DNA of 64,000 nucleotides from Lentzea albidocapillata subsp. violacea (GTDB taxonomy: Bacteria > Actinomycetota > Actinomycetes > Mycobacteriales > Pseudonocardiaceae), in the NCBI RefSeq assembly GCF_900100275.1, contig NZ_FNET01000008.1, forward strand, positions 267,078 through 331,077, read 5' to 3'. A program made the translations under genes and the position numbers. Shown here piece by piece: positions 42,953 through 52,064 of this stretch (within the stretch, counting starts at the first letter, position 1; every line of letters starts with the position of its first letter). A model generated the notes under the pieces. That model did no database searches. It saw nothing but the letters and a program-made list of their open reading frames with translations, and was not told the DNA's origin.

Positions 42953-43213
42953 ATGGCCAGCATCGAAGAGGTCCGTGCCGCAATTGCCCAGGCGATCGAC
43001 AAGGCGGCTCAAAGCCAGTCGGCCCTCCAACAGGCGGCTGAGCTCGCCGAGGACGCGCAGCAGCTGCTGACATCGGTCACGCAGGGCTCCGTGCAGGCGG
43101 ACGTCGAGACGACGAACGCCCAGTTCGCCCAGGTCGTGTCGGGCGTGAGCGAGCTGCAGAACTACCTCGGCGCCGGCATTTCCGGGGCCGAGGGCATCAA
43201 CAGCAGGCTTTGA
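42953..43213 (+). CDS. small helical protein A of FtsK-like operon
   Basis: 86-aa all-helical protein (MASIEEVRAAIAQAIDKAAQSQ...) with Gln/Ala-rich coiled-coil character and a Gly-rich tail. The size is that of WXG100 proteins but the WxG turn is absent. It is a paralogue of the next gene product: both begin MASI-EVRAA. It opens a five-gene operon. The start is well supported: the upstream region is AT-richer, with a GGAG-type site (CGGGAGCCGAC) before the ATG. Function unknown; a substrate or cofactor of the ATPase is a reasonable guess. Confidence 0.8.
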   Translation: MASIEEVRAAIAQAIDKAAQSQSALQQAAELAEDAQQLLTSVTQGSVQADVETTNAQFAQVVSGVSELQNYLGAGISGAEGINSRL

Positions 43214-43464
43214 TGGCGTCCATCGGCGAGGTTCGTGCCGCGCTCGAGCAGGCGGGCGAGATCCTGCGTGAGTCGTACCGCAACGTGCGATCAGCGCAGG
43301 AGGGCCTCGACGAGGCGGTCGCGATCCTCGCCGAGTCGAGCGAGAACCACCACGAGTCGCTGCTTCCAGTGGAGTTCGTGCGCGCGAAGGAAAGATTCCC
43401 CGATCAGCTGGAACTGATGGTGGGAACCCTAGAGCGCATCCAACGACTCACCGTGGAGCTGTGA
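43213..43464 (+). CDS. small helical protein B of FtsK-like operon
   Basis: 83 aa (MASIGEVRAALEQAGEILRES...), helical, paralogous to protein A at the N-terminus but with a more charged C-terminal half (VEFVRAKERFPDQLELMVGTLERIQRLTVEL). The start overlaps the stop of gene A as TGATG, and its stop overlaps the ATPase start in the same way. The pair recalls heterodimeric WXG100 partners, but sequence support is weak. Confidence 0.8.
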   Translation: MASIGEVRAALEQAGEILRESYRNVRSAQEGLDEAVAILAESSENHHESLLPVEFVRAKERFPDQLELMVGTLERIQRLTVEL

Positions 43465-46283
43465 TGAGCAGGCGGGACGACCGGCGGACGAAGATCGAGA
43501 CCGCCTTCGGGGAGTTCCAGCGCGCCGTTTCGGCCGCGCTGGGCTCGGTGGCGCGCGAACACCGGTTGCTCGCCACCGAGCACGCCAAGGACATGTTCGA
43601 GTTCACCGTGCGCGGCATGGGCGTCGACAGGGCGTTGCAGGACGTCGCCCTGAAGAACGTGACCTCGTTCCTGACGGTTGACGAGAAGCGCCAGAAGAAC
43701 CCTCGTCAGGCGCCACTGTCGATGGCCGAGTTCGCCGAGCGGCTCGACCAGATCAAGTACGACTGGCAGCAGTCGTTCCACGAGTGGACGACCACGGGCC
43801 CCGAGCAGCTGACCGAGCTGGTGAACTCGGTCGCCGCCGGCCCCGCGTCGTTGCCGCACGGGTCGTGGCTCGGCCATCCGGGCACGCACGACGGCAGCGA
43901 GGGCGTGCCGGAACTGTGGCGGATCGGCACCGGCGTGGTGACGTCGGCACCGACACCCGTCCCGTTCCCCGTCGCGGTGCCGCTGCTCGATCAGGCACAC
44001 CTGCACATCTCGTCCACTCCGGACACTCGCCACGTCGCGGACTCGCTGGTGGAGAGCCTGTTGCTGCGCGTGCTGTCGCACTTCCAGCCGGGGCTCGTGC
44101 ACGTGCACGTGTGGGACGTCGGCCAGCTGACCGGGTCGTTGCCCGGCCTCTACCCGCTGACCCGCGCGAACCTGCTGACGGTGCACGATCCGGCACGGCT
44201 GCACGAGCTGCTCGACGAGATGTCCGAGCACATCCGCCAGGTGCACACCAAGGTCCTGGTCGACGGTCACCTGACCGTTCGTGCGGTCAGCGGTGAGGGC
44301 CGGCGCACCGAACCGTGGCGGATCGCCGTGCTGTTCGGCAACCGCAAGGCGTTGAAGGAAGACCAGCAGCAACAGCTGCAACGCGTGGCGCGCAACGGTT
44401 TGGCGTGCGGCGTGCAGCTGTTCATCGTGGACATTCCGATCACGATCAACTCGCCGGTGGAGACGGTGTCGTTGCGCGGCGACGGCACCGCGTTCTGCAC
44501 GATGACCGGCAAGGACGTGACCGTCACGCTGGATGAAGCGCTGCCGCGCACGTTGGTGCCGCGCGCCTGTGCCGCCATCGCGGAGAAGCGCGAGGAACGG
44601 CGTTCGCGCATGAGCACGTTCGGCGACCTGCTGCCGGACCGGCCGTGGACGGAGAACTCGTCGGCCGGAGTCATCGCGCCCGTCGGCTTCGACGACGGCG
44701 AGCAGGTCTGCGTGCAGCTCGGCGACACCTCGCCGCACGCGTTGATCGGCGGGCCTTCGGGTTCCGGCAAGACGAACTTCCTCTACGCGATGCTCGGTTC
44801 GTTGTGCGCGCGCTATTCGCCGAACGAGCTGGAGCTGTATCTGCTGGACTTCAAGGAAGGCGTGTCGTTCGCGCAGTTCGCGCCGGGCCGCAAGGACCCG
44901 TCGTGGCTGCCGCACGCCCGCCTGGTCGGCGTGAACGTCAACACCGACCGCGAGTTCGGCGTGGCACTGCTGCGGTTCCTGTCCGACGAGATGCGCCGGC
45001 GTGCGGACGCGGCCAAGCAGCACGAGGTCACCAAGCTGGAGCACCTGCGCGCCGAGGACCCCGGTGGCCGCTGGCCGCGGATCGTCGCCGTGATCGACGA
45101 GTTCCAGTACCTGTTCGGCGAACGCGACCAGGTCACCGCCGCCGCGACGCAACTGCTGGAGGACGTGGCGCGCCGCGGCCGTTCGCAGGGCATCCACCTG
45201 GTGCTGTCGTCGCAGGACGTCTCGGGCATCGAGGGCTTCTGGGGCAAGTCGGCGATCTTCGAGCAGTTCACCGTCCGCATCGCGCTGCCCAAGGCCCGCC
45301 GGGTGCTGGCCGAGCCGCAGAACGACGCCGCCGTGGAGCTGCCGCGCTGGCACGCGGTGATCAACCACGAGTCGGGTGTCAAGCCCGGCAACGAGATCTG
45401 CCGCGTCCCGGACTCGACGGCCAAGGGCACCATGGACTTCCTGCAGACCGAGCTGTGGCGCCGCGAACCGGGCCGGGCACCGGGTCTGTTCGACGGCAGC
45501 AAGATCCCGCTGATCGACGCGACGCAGGACTTCCTCGACCTGCGACCGGGCGAGGCATCACCTACCGTTCTGCTCGGACAGGTCATCGACGTCGCCGGCA
45601 GCGCGGCACGTGTGCGTTTCGCCCGGACCCCGGGCCGCAACATCGCGGTGATCGGCTCCGTCGTCCAGGACGCGGCCGCGGTACTCGGCGGAGCGGCCGC
45701 GTCACTGGGCAGGCAGCACCACCCGCACGAGGCGAGGTTCTCGCTGGCCTGCCTGGTGGAAGAGGCGATGCCCTCGGCGTTGTACCTGGCCAAGCGCCTC
45801 AGCGCGGACGGGCACGACGCCGAGGTGGTCCAGATCGACGGCCTCCGCAGGCTGCTGGACGAGACGGCGGCCCAGCTGCAGTCGATCAACACGGGCCAGG
45901 CCGACGCGCCGATGCAGCCGCACTACCTGGTGCTGTACGGCGTCGACGCCGCGCAGACGTTGCTGGAACAGAAGGATCCGGCGACCCGGATGTCCGGTGT
46001 GGACAGTCTCCGCACCGTGCTGAAGCACGGCCCGGAGAACCGCACGCACGTGCTGGGCTGGTGGCGCGGTGTGCAGAGGCTGAAGGCGAGCCTCCCGCCC
46101 GGCGTCTACGACGACATCGGCGCCTGGGTGGCGTTCGACGTCCAGGGCAAGGAACTGCTGTCGCTCGGACCGGAGCAGGTGATGTCGTGGTCGCCGAGGC
46201 CACGCCGCGGCCTGTTCTTCGACCGGTTCGAGCACTCGCGACCGCAAGTGATCATCCCGTTCGACACTGGAGAAGCGTCATGA
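43464..46283 (+). CDS. soluble tandem FtsK/SpoIIIE (EccC-like) ATPase
   Basis: 939 aa without membrane helices. Residues 1-170 are a helical N-terminal domain. A degenerate RecA-like unit at about 180-370 lacks Walker A (STPDTRHVADSLVESLLLRVL) but keeps the VHVHVWDV and RIAVLFGN strands. A full FtsK/SpoIIIE domain follows with Walker A GGPSGSGKT (429-437), Walker B IVAVIDEF (Asp545, Glu546) and the sensor RRGRSQGIHLVLSSQD. The C-terminal part (about 690-939) is another degenerate unit. This resembles EccC ATPases of type VII secretion or a hexameric translocase, but the membrane anchor is missing. Coupled by overlaps on both sides. Confidence 0.9.
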   Translation: MSRRDDRRTKIETAFGEFQRAVSAALGSVAREHRLLATEHAKDMFEFTVRGMGVDRALQDVALKNVTSFLTVDEKRQKNPRQAPLSMAEFAERLDQIKYDWQQSFHEWTTTGPEQLTELVNSVAAGPASLPHGSWLGHPGTHDGSEGVPELWRIGTGVVTSAPTPVPFPVAVPLLDQAHLHISSTPDTRHVADSLVESLLLRVLSHFQPGLVHVHVWDVGQLTGSLPGLYPLTRANLLTVHDPARLHELLDEMSEHIRQVHTKVLVDGHLTVRAVSGEGRRTEPWRIAVLFGNRKALKEDQQQQLQRVARNGLACGVQLFIVDIPITINSPVETVSLRGDGTAFCTMTGKDVTVTLDEALPRTLVPRACAAIAEKREERRSRMSTFGDLLPDRPWTENSSAGVIAPVGFDDGEQVCVQLGDTSPHALIGGPSGSGKTNFLYAMLGSLCARYSPNELELYLLDFKEGVSFAQFAPGRKDPSWLPHARLVGVNVNTDREFGVALLRFLSDEMRRRADAAKQHEVTKLEHLRAEDPGGRWPRIVAVIDEFQYLFGERDQVTAAATQLLEDVARRGRSQGIHLVLSSQDVSGIEGFWGKSAIFEQFTVRIALPKARRVLAEPQNDAAVELPRWHAVINHESGVKPGNEICRVPDSTAKGTMDFLQTELWRREPGRAPGLFDGSKIPLIDATQDFLDLRPGEASPTVLLGQVIDVAGSAARVRFARTPGRNIAVIGSVVQDAAAVLGGAAASLGRQHHPHEARFSLACLVEEAMPSALYLAKRLSADGHDAEVVQIDGLRRLLDETAAQLQSINTGQADAPMQPHYLVLYGVDAAQTLLEQKDPATRMSGVDSLRTVLKHGPENRTHVLGWWRGVQRLKASLPPGVYDDIGAWVAFDVQGKELLSLGPEQVMSWSPRPRRGLFFDRFEHSRPQVIIPFDTGEAS

Positions 46284-46723
46284 ACCCGATGATGACGACG
46301 ATGTTCGAGTCGGTCCCGTCGCAGCGTCAGAGCGAGGAGGTGATCGAGGTGCCGGCGATCTCCGCCGTCGAGCGCTACAAGGAGATCATCGCCATCGCCA
46401 CCGACGCGGCTGCTCGCCAGCGCAAGCTGGACGAGGTGCGGTGCGCCGAGCTCGCCGAGCGGATCGCGGCGACCCAGCACGAGATCGCCGAGGTGCGCGA
46501 TCGCGAGCGGGTCGTGCGGATGGGCGCCGCCCTGCACTGGGAGGCGGCGGTCGAGCAGCTCTGGGACGAGCGCTGGCTGCAGATGGTCACGTTCCCGCAG
46601 CCGGACGAGTCCGTCCCCCCGCGCCCCCAGGGCGAGTACAACCGGGTGATGGACCTCGCGTACCAGGCGCTGGAGGACTCGCTCGCGAAGCGAACCCTGT
46701 TGCGCCGCAAGCAGAAGGACTGA
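46280..46723 (+). CDS. helical hypothetical protein of FtsK-like operon
   Basis: 147 aa. A coiled-coil-rich middle (ISAVERYKEIIAIATDAAARQRKLDEVRCAELAERIAATQHEIAEVRDRERVVRM) is followed by a Trp-rich segment (LHWEAAVEQLWDERWLQMVTF) and a basic tail (LLRRKQKD). Family not recognised. ATG 46280 overlaps the ATPase stop as ATGA and has a GGAGAAG site; the open frame upstream is a shadow of the ATPase gene. Confidence 0.75.
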   Translation: MNPMMTTMFESVPSQRQSEEVIEVPAISAVERYKEIIAIATDAAARQRKLDEVRCAELAERIAATQHEIAEVRDRERVVRMGAALHWEAAVEQLWDERWLQMVTFPQPDESVPPRPQGEYNRVMDLAYQALEDSLAKRTLLRRKQKD

Positions 46724-47437
46724 GTGCGCCGGTTACGCACCACCGCCGACGTGCAGGACGCCAGCGACGACCCGATGGTCCGCTGGGCAGCCCAGGCACT
46801 GTCGTCGGGCGGTGCGGCCTGGGCGCACGGTGACGCGGTGGCGGTGCATGCCCCGTCGCTCACCCGACGGCGCCGGCTGGTCCTGTCCGGGCCGGCCGAG
46901 GGTGTCGCGTCCCTGCTCGCGGCGCACGGCCGGGGTGTGGGGTTGCGGCCGTTGCTCGAACGTCCGCTGGCGCTGGAGGTGGCGTCGCTGATGCCGTCCC
47001 CGTGGCTGGAGGACAGGCCGTTCGGCTGGATGGACCGCTCGGGGGCGCTGGACCTCCCGGCCGAGGCCGCCTGGCTGCGGTCACCCGACGGGGTGGAACC
47101 CCTCCTGCGCGAGGCCAACCCGGATTCCTGGGCCTGGCCCGGCGAGAAGGGGGTGCGCCGCTGGGCGGGCGTGCACGAGGGCGGCGAGCTGGTCGCCACC
47201 GCGGCCGAGGCCTGGTCGTCCGCCGACGTCGGCTTCATGATGGGCGTGGCCGTCCGGCCGTCCTGCACGAACCAGGGGCTGGGCCGGCGCATCTGCCAGT
47301 TCGTGGCCTCCACGCTGCTCACCCTCTACGGCACCTGTGCGCTCTTCGTGGAGAACTACAACGCCCCGGCGATCGCCGTGTACCGCAAGCTCGGGTTTGC
47401 TTATCGGGACATCACGACACTTCTTCCTGCGGTCTAG
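46724..47437 (+). CDS. GNAT-family acetyltransferase of FtsK-like operon
   Basis: 237 aa. The C-terminal half is a GNAT domain: motif A VAVRPSCTNQGLGRRICQFV and motif B ENYNAPAIAVYRKLGFAYRD. The N-terminal 110 residues are an extension often seen in FR47-type two-lobed GNATs. GTG start directly after the previous TGA, with no gap. Target unknown; acetylation of an operon partner is possible but unproven. Last gene of the five-gene operon. Confidence 0.82.
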   Translation: MRRLRTTADVQDASDDPMVRWAAQALSSGGAAWAHGDAVAVHAPSLTRRRRLVLSGPAEGVASLLAAHGRGVGLRPLLERPLALEVASLMPSPWLEDRPFGWMDRSGALDLPAEAAWLRSPDGVEPLLREANPDSWAWPGEKGVRRWAGVHEGGELVATAAEAWSSADVGFMMGVAVRPSCTNQGLGRRICQFVASTLLTLYGTCALFVENYNAPAIAVYRKLGFAYRDITTLLPAV

Positions 47438-47522
47438 GTCACATTCCGGAACAGTCGTCACCGGCGGGCGGTTGAAACGGATAACTGATCCGCATGACCT
47501 CAGACAGGGAGATGCTCAGACC

Positions 47523-48536
47523 ATGACGAACACCGCGCTGGAGGTCCGGCTCGCGTCCCGCCCGAACGGCTGGCCGACCGAGGAGACCTTCGAGATCGCC
47601 GAGGTCGAGATTCCTGCCCCGGGCGAAGGCCAGATCCTGGTGCGCAACGTGGTCATGAGCGTCGACCCGTACATGCGCGGCCGGATGAACGACGTCAAGT
47701 CCTACGTCCCGCCGTTCCAGGTGGGCGCCCCGCTGGACGGCGGCGCGGTGGGTGAGGTCGTCGCGGTCGGAGCGGGAGTGGAGGGCTTCGCCGAGGGCGA
47801 CAACGTCCTGCACGGCCTGGGCTGGCGCGAGTACGCCGTCGTCAACGCCAAGCACGCCGTGAAGGTCGACAGCTCGGTCGCCCCGCTCTCCACCTACCTG
47901 GGTGTCCTGGGCATGCCCGGCCTGACCGCCTACGCGGGCCTGCTCGCCACCGCCGAGTTCAAGCCGGGCGACGCCGTCTTCGTCTCCGGTGCGGCCGGCG
48001 CCGTGGGCCAGATCGTGGGCCAGATCGCCCGCCTTAAGGGCGCCAGCCGGGTCATCGGCTCCGCCGGTTCCGCGGACAAGGTCAAGTACCTCACCGAGGA
48101 ACTCGGTTTCGACGCCGCCTTCAACTACAAGGACGGTCCGGTCGCCGAGCAGCTCGCGGCCGCCGCCCCCGACGGCATCGACGTCTACTTCGACAACGTC
48201 GGTGGCGAACACCTCGAAGCGGCCATCGAGGTCCTCAACCTGAACGGACGGATCACCATGTGCGGCGCCATCTCGCAGTACAACGAGTCCGAGAAGCCGG
48301 CGGGCCCGAGCAACATGATCCAGATCCTCGCCAAGCGCCTGACCCTGCGCGGCATGCTGGTCGGCGACCACAAGGCCCTGCAGCAGCAGTTCGTGTCCGA
48401 GGTCGCGGCCTGGATCGCCTCCGGCGAGCTCAAGTACTCCGAGACCGTCGTCGAGGGTGGCGCCCGCCAGGCCCCGTCCGCGTTCCTGGGCATGCTGCGC
48501 GGCGAGAACACCGGCAAGATGCTCGTCAAGTTCTGA
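47523..48536 (+). CDS. NADP-dependent zinc-free MDR oxidoreductase (CurA/LTB4DH type)
   Basis: 337-aa medium-chain reductase. The N-terminal segment SVDPYMRGRMND is typical of the leukotriene B4 dehydrogenase/curcumin reductase group, the NADPH-binding motif is SGAAGAVGQIVGQIA, and DVYFDNVGGEHLEAA follows. These enzymes reduce alpha,beta-unsaturated carbonyls. No zinc ligands. ATG 47523 is preferred; the longer frame upstream overlaps the GNAT gene. Converges on the flavoprotein gene with 7 nt between stops. Confidence 0.93.
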   Translation: MTNTALEVRLASRPNGWPTEETFEIAEVEIPAPGEGQILVRNVVMSVDPYMRGRMNDVKSYVPPFQVGAPLDGGAVGEVVAVGAGVEGFAEGDNVLHGLGWREYAVVNAKHAVKVDSSVAPLSTYLGVLGMPGLTAYAGLLATAEFKPGDAVFVSGAAGAVGQIVGQIARLKGASRVIGSAGSADKVKYLTEELGFDAAFNYKDGPVAEQLAAAAPDGIDVYFDNVGGEHLEAAIEVLNLNGRITMCGAISQYNESEKPAGPSNMIQILAKRLTLRGMLVGDHKALQQQFVSEVAAWIASGELKYSETVVEGGARQAPSAFLGMLRGENTGKMLVKF

Positions 48537-48543
48537 CGAACAG

Positions 48544-50088
48544 CTAGACCAGCTTGCCGGGGTTCAGGATCCCGGTCGGATCGAGCCGCTCCTTCACGGC
48601 ACGCAGCACGTCGACGCCGATGGGCCCGATCTCCTTCTCCAGCCAGGGAAGGTGATCGCGGCCCACGGCGTGGTGGTGGGTGATCGTGCCGAGCCGGGAG
48701 ATCGCGTCCGAGGCCGCGATCTTCGCTTTCGCCCACTGCCCAACAGGATCAGCGAGATCCCTGGGCACCAGCACGGTGAAGTAAAGCGAAGCTCCGGTCT
48801 CGTAAGCATGCGAGACGTGGCACATCACCACGGGATTCCCGAGCTCCGTGACCAACGCGTCCCGCACGGCGTCGCGCAGTTCGGAGACCCGGGACCAGTG
48901 GGTGGCGGTCTCCAGGGTCTCGACGCAGACACCGGCGTCCAGCAGGGCATCGCGCTGCCGAGGCCCGTTGAACCGCCCGTGCAGCCACGAAGCACCCATC
49001 GCCCGGCCGAGTCGCACGACCTTGGTTCCACTCATGGCACTCATGGTCGCGGCACGGGACCGGCACTCCCACCCGAGGATCACCAGGCAGGGCTGCTTCA
49101 CCCCGCGCACCCGCAGGTACTTCTTCAGAAGATCGGCCTTGGACCCGGCGAGCGCCAGGGCGACCTCGGTCTCGTCCACATCGGACAGACGGGTGATGTC
49201 GGCCAGCGCCCCGGACTGGGCCAGGGACCGCACGAGCGAGGTCCCAGCCTCCCACCCGTCGACGACGAAGCCCTCGTACCGCGGCCCGTACGGCTTGGGC
49301 CGTACCCGCACGGACACCTCGGTGATGACCCCGAAGAGCCCTTCGCTGCCGAGCACCAGCTGCTTCAGGTCCGGACCGGCAGCGGACGCGGGCGCGGTCC
49401 CCGCGACCCACTCCCCCACCGGCGTGGCGATCCGGACCGACTCGACCATGTCCTCGAAGCGTCCGTAACCGGACGAGGCCTGGCCGGCGGACCGGGTGGC
49501 GGCGAACCCGCCGATCGTGGCCCGCTCGAACGACTGCGGCACGTGCCCGAGCGTGAACCCGTGCTCCCCCAACAGCTTCTCCGCCTCAGGCCCGGTGATC
49601 CCGGCCTGCAGCACGGCGACCCGGGACACCGGATCGACGGAAACGAGCCGCCCGAGCCCGGCGAGGTCCAACGCCACCACAGCGGACTTGGGCCCGCGCA
49701 GGGCCTCGACGCCACCCACCACGGACGTACCGCCGCCGAACGGCACCACGGCGATGTCGTACTCGACGCAGACCTGGAGGACCTCGAGGACTTCCTCGGG
49801 CGACGCAGGCTGCACCACGGCGTCCGGCACAGCGAGTTGCCCGTGCCCGCGATGACGCAGCAGGTCCAGGTACGACAGCCCACCGGCGCGTCCGGCCCGG
49901 TCCGCATCCTCGACGGAGACCGCGCACACGGCCTCCAGCGCGGTGAACGCGTCCTCGGTCAGCTCTGAAGGAGGCACCGCGACGGGCACCTCGGGGAGCG
50001 GCTCCCCCAGGCCGACGCGCTGGCTCAGCCAAGCCAGCGCATGCGGCGGCAACGGCACGGTTTCGGAAGTCCATCGGGCCCTGGTCAC
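48544..50088 (-). CDS. FAD-binding oxidase similar to alkyl-dihydroxyacetone-phosphate synthase
   Basis: About 514 aa of the vanillyl-alcohol-oxidase superfamily. The PCMH FAD domain contains VVPFGGGTSVVGGVEA, VRVAVLQAGITG-like and ATIGGFAATRSAGQASSGYGR segments. The C-terminal domain has the AGPS-like ITHHHAVGRDHLPW motif and ends DPTGILNPGKLV. Eukaryotic AGPS makes ether lipids from acyl-DHAP; bacterial homologues may do that or oxidise glycolate/lactate-type substrates. The flanking TetR-GlpD pair supports a DHAP/glycerol-3-phosphate link. Start GTG 50088 preferred to the ATG at 50106, which would overlap the divergent TetR start codon. Confidence 0.87.
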   Translation of the reverse strand: MTRARWTSETVPLPPHALAWLSQRVGLGEPLPEVPVAVPPSELTEDAFTALEAVCAVSVEDADRAGRAGGLSYLDLLRHRGHGQLAVPDAVVQPASPEEVLEVLQVCVEYDIAVVPFGGGTSVVGGVEALRGPKSAVVALDLAGLGRLVSVDPVSRVAVLQAGITGPEAEKLLGEHGFTLGHVPQSFERATIGGFAATRSAGQASSGYGRFEDMVESVRIATPVGEWVAGTAPASAAGPDLKQLVLGSEGLFGVITEVSVRVRPKPYGPRYEGFVVDGWEAGTSLVRSLAQSGALADITRLSDVDETEVALALAGSKADLLKKYLRVRGVKQPCLVILGWECRSRAATMSAMSGTKVVRLGRAMGASWLHGRFNGPRQRDALLDAGVCVETLETATHWSRVSELRDAVRDALVTELGNPVVMCHVSHAYETGASLYFTVLVPRDLADPVGQWAKAKIAASDAISRLGTITHHHAVGRDHLPWLEKEIGPIGVDVLRAVKERLDPTGILNPGKLV

Positions 50089-50098
50089 TGCTACAGTG
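50086..50098. promoter_or_regulatory. candidate TetR operator in divergent leaderless promoter
   Basis: CACTG-CTA-CAGTG, a perfect 5-3-5 palindrome, overlaps the flavoprotein GTG. TACAGT (50092-50097) is a -10-like box 7 nt before the TetR ATG, and TGTAAC on the other strand (50097-50102) is one for the flavoprotein. Both messages would be leaderless and silenced by one bound dimer. Confidence 0.55.
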
Positions 50099-50104
50099 TT
50101 ACAC

Positions 50105-50680
50105 ATGACGTCTCAACGTCACACCCACGACGCTCTGCTCGACGCCACCCGTGAGTGTGTTCTGGAGGTGGGGGTCCGCCGGACGACCCTCACCGACGTG
50201 GCGAAACGGGCCAACGTGAGCCGCATGACGCTCTACCGCCGTTACCCGGACGTCGACCACCTCGTCAGAGCCCTGATGACCAGGGAGTTCGCCGCGTTGC
50301 TCGAAGAGGTCGAACGGGCGGGCGGGCACGGCAACGCGCGCGAGCAGCTCGTTCAGCGGGCCGTGGACGCCATCCGGCTGCTCGACGCCAACCCGCTGAT
50401 GCAGCGCGTCCTGCAGCTCGACGCGGACCTGATGCTGCCGTACCTCACCGACCGGCTCGGCAGCACGCAGCGGCTGGTCGAGCAGTTCCTCGTCGCGCAG
50501 GTCGAGGCCGGGCACCGCGACGGCTCGATCCGGTTCGGCGACGCCAAGACGCAGGCCCGTGTGGTGCTGCTGAGCACGCAGTCGATGGTGCTCTCGACCA
50601 GACCGGCCACGTCCGGGCTCGACTTCACCGCGCTACTCGACGAGCTCGCCAAGCAGCTGGACGGAGCCCTGAAACCGTGA
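50105..50680 (+). CDS. TetR-family transcriptional regulator
   Basis: 191 aa. N-terminal TetR helix-turn-helix (LLDATRECVLEVGVRRTTLTDVAKRANVSRMTLYRRYPDVDHLV), then a helical ligand-binding domain. ATG 50105, preceded directly by a -10-like box. Its stop overlaps the glpD start as GTGA, and it diverges from the flavoprotein, so it likely controls both. Confidence 0.93.
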   Translation: MTSQRHTHDALLDATRECVLEVGVRRTTLTDVAKRANVSRMTLYRRYPDVDHLVRALMTREFAALLEEVERAGGHGNAREQLVQRAVDAIRLLDANPLMQRVLQLDADLMLPYLTDRLGSTQRLVEQFLVAQVEAGHRDGSIRFGDAKTQARVVLLSTQSMVLSTRPATSGLDFTALLDELAKQLDGALKP

Positions 50681-52062
50681 ACACGTCCCTGAACGCCGCG
50701 AGGCGCCTGCAGGACCTCGAAGCAGCGCAACGGGAAGTCGCCGACCTGCTCGTCATCGGTGGCGGCGTCACGGGCGCGGGGGTCGCGCTCGACGCGGCTT
50801 CCCGAGGCCTCAGGACCGTCCTGCTGGAGGCGCACGACCTGGCGTTCGGGACGTCCCGGTGGTCCAGCAAGCTCGTCCACGGCGGCCTGCGCTACCTCGC
50901 GAAGGGCGACGTGCGGCTCGCCCACGAGAGCGCCGTGGAGCGAGGCATCCTGATGACCAGGACGGCACCGCACCTCACGCGCACGTTGCCCATGCTGTTC
51001 CCCCTGCACGCGGGCGCGGGCCACTTCGTCATGTCGGGATTCCGCGCGGGCAACGCGCTGCGCATCGCCGCACGCACGCCGTCGGACGTGCTGCCACGTC
51101 CCCGCCGGGTACAGCGGCACGAGGCCATGGCGCTGGTCCCCGGTCTCGACCCGGCGAAGCTCACCGGCGGTCTCCTGAGCTACGACGGCCAGCTCGTCGA
51201 CGACGCGCGGCTCGTGGTCGCGCTGGCCAGAACCGCCGCCGGGCAGGGCGCGAGGATCATCACCCGCGCGAAGGTCGTGACGCTGCAGGGCGATGGCGCC
51301 GAGGCCGTGGACACGCTGACCGGCACCACCTTCACCGTGCAGGCCAGGGCGGTGGTCAACGCGACCGGCGTCTGGGCCGGCACGCTCGCCCCGGTGCACC
51401 TGCGCCCGTCGCGCGGCTCGCACCTCGTGATCGACGCGAGGAGCGCGGGCCTCACCGGCACCGCGCTGACCATCCCCGTCCCGGGCGAGCGCAACCGCTA
51501 CGCGTTGCTGCTGCCCCAGGCGAACGGCCGCGCGTACCTAGGCCTCACCGACGAGCCGGTGGACGACATCCCGGACGTGCCGCAGGTCCCGGAGTCCGAT
51601 GTGGACTTCCTGCTCACGACCGCTTCCCACGTCCTGCAACGAGATCTCACGAGGGACGATGTCATCGGCAGCTACGCGGGCCTGCGCCCGTTGATCGAGG
51701 CCGAGGGCCGGACCGCGGACCTCTCCCGCAACCACGCCGTGCTGAGGGCGCCGAACGGCGTGATCACGGTCGTCGGCGGCAAGCTCACCACCTACCGCAG
51801 GATGGCGGCGGACGCGGTCGACGCGACGAACCTGACGCGGATCCCGTGCCGCACCAAGGACATCCGCCTGGTCGACGACCGGCCGACGCCGACCACCCCG
51901 ATCGCGCCCGGTGTCACCGAGGCCGACGTCGTCCACGCGATCCGGCACGAGGGCGCGCTGGACGCCGACGACGTCCTCGACCGGCGCACGCGCATCGGGC
52001 TGGTGCCGAAGGATCGTGAGAAGGCCGCGCCCGAGATCGAGAAGCTCCTGACGAACGCGTGA
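50677..52062 (+). CDS. glpD: aerobic glycerol-3-phosphate dehydrogenase GlpD-like
   Basis: 461-aa FAD enzyme that oxidises glycerol-3-phosphate to DHAP at the membrane. FAD motif is LLVIGGGVTGAGVALDAASRG, followed by the family segments GTSRWSSKLVHGGLRYL and SYAGLRPLIEAEGRTADLSRNH. The C-terminal domain is shorter than in E. coli GlpD (about 500 aa), as is common in actinobacterial second copies. GTG start overlaps the TetR stop. It ends before a strong terminator. Together with the AGPS-like gene it suggests a DHAP/G3P lipid precursor module. Confidence 0.9.
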   Translation: MNTSLNAARRLQDLEAAQREVADLLVIGGGVTGAGVALDAASRGLRTVLLEAHDLAFGTSRWSSKLVHGGLRYLAKGDVRLAHESAVERGILMTRTAPHLTRTLPMLFPLHAGAGHFVMSGFRAGNALRIAARTPSDVLPRPRRVQRHEAMALVPGLDPAKLTGGLLSYDGQLVDDARLVVALARTAAGQGARIITRAKVVTLQGDGAEAVDTLTGTTFTVQARAVVNATGVWAGTLAPVHLRPSRGSHLVIDARSAGLTGTALTIPVPGERNRYALLLPQANGRAYLGLTDEPVDDIPDVPQVPESDVDFLLTTASHVLQRDLTRDDVIGSYAGLRPLIEAEGRTADLSRNHAVLRAPNGVITVVGGKLTTYRRMAADAVDATNLTRIPCRTKDIRLVDDRPTPTTPIAPGVTEADVVHAIRHEGALDADDVLDRRTRIGLVPKDREKAAPEIEKLLTNA

Positions 52063-52064
52063 AA

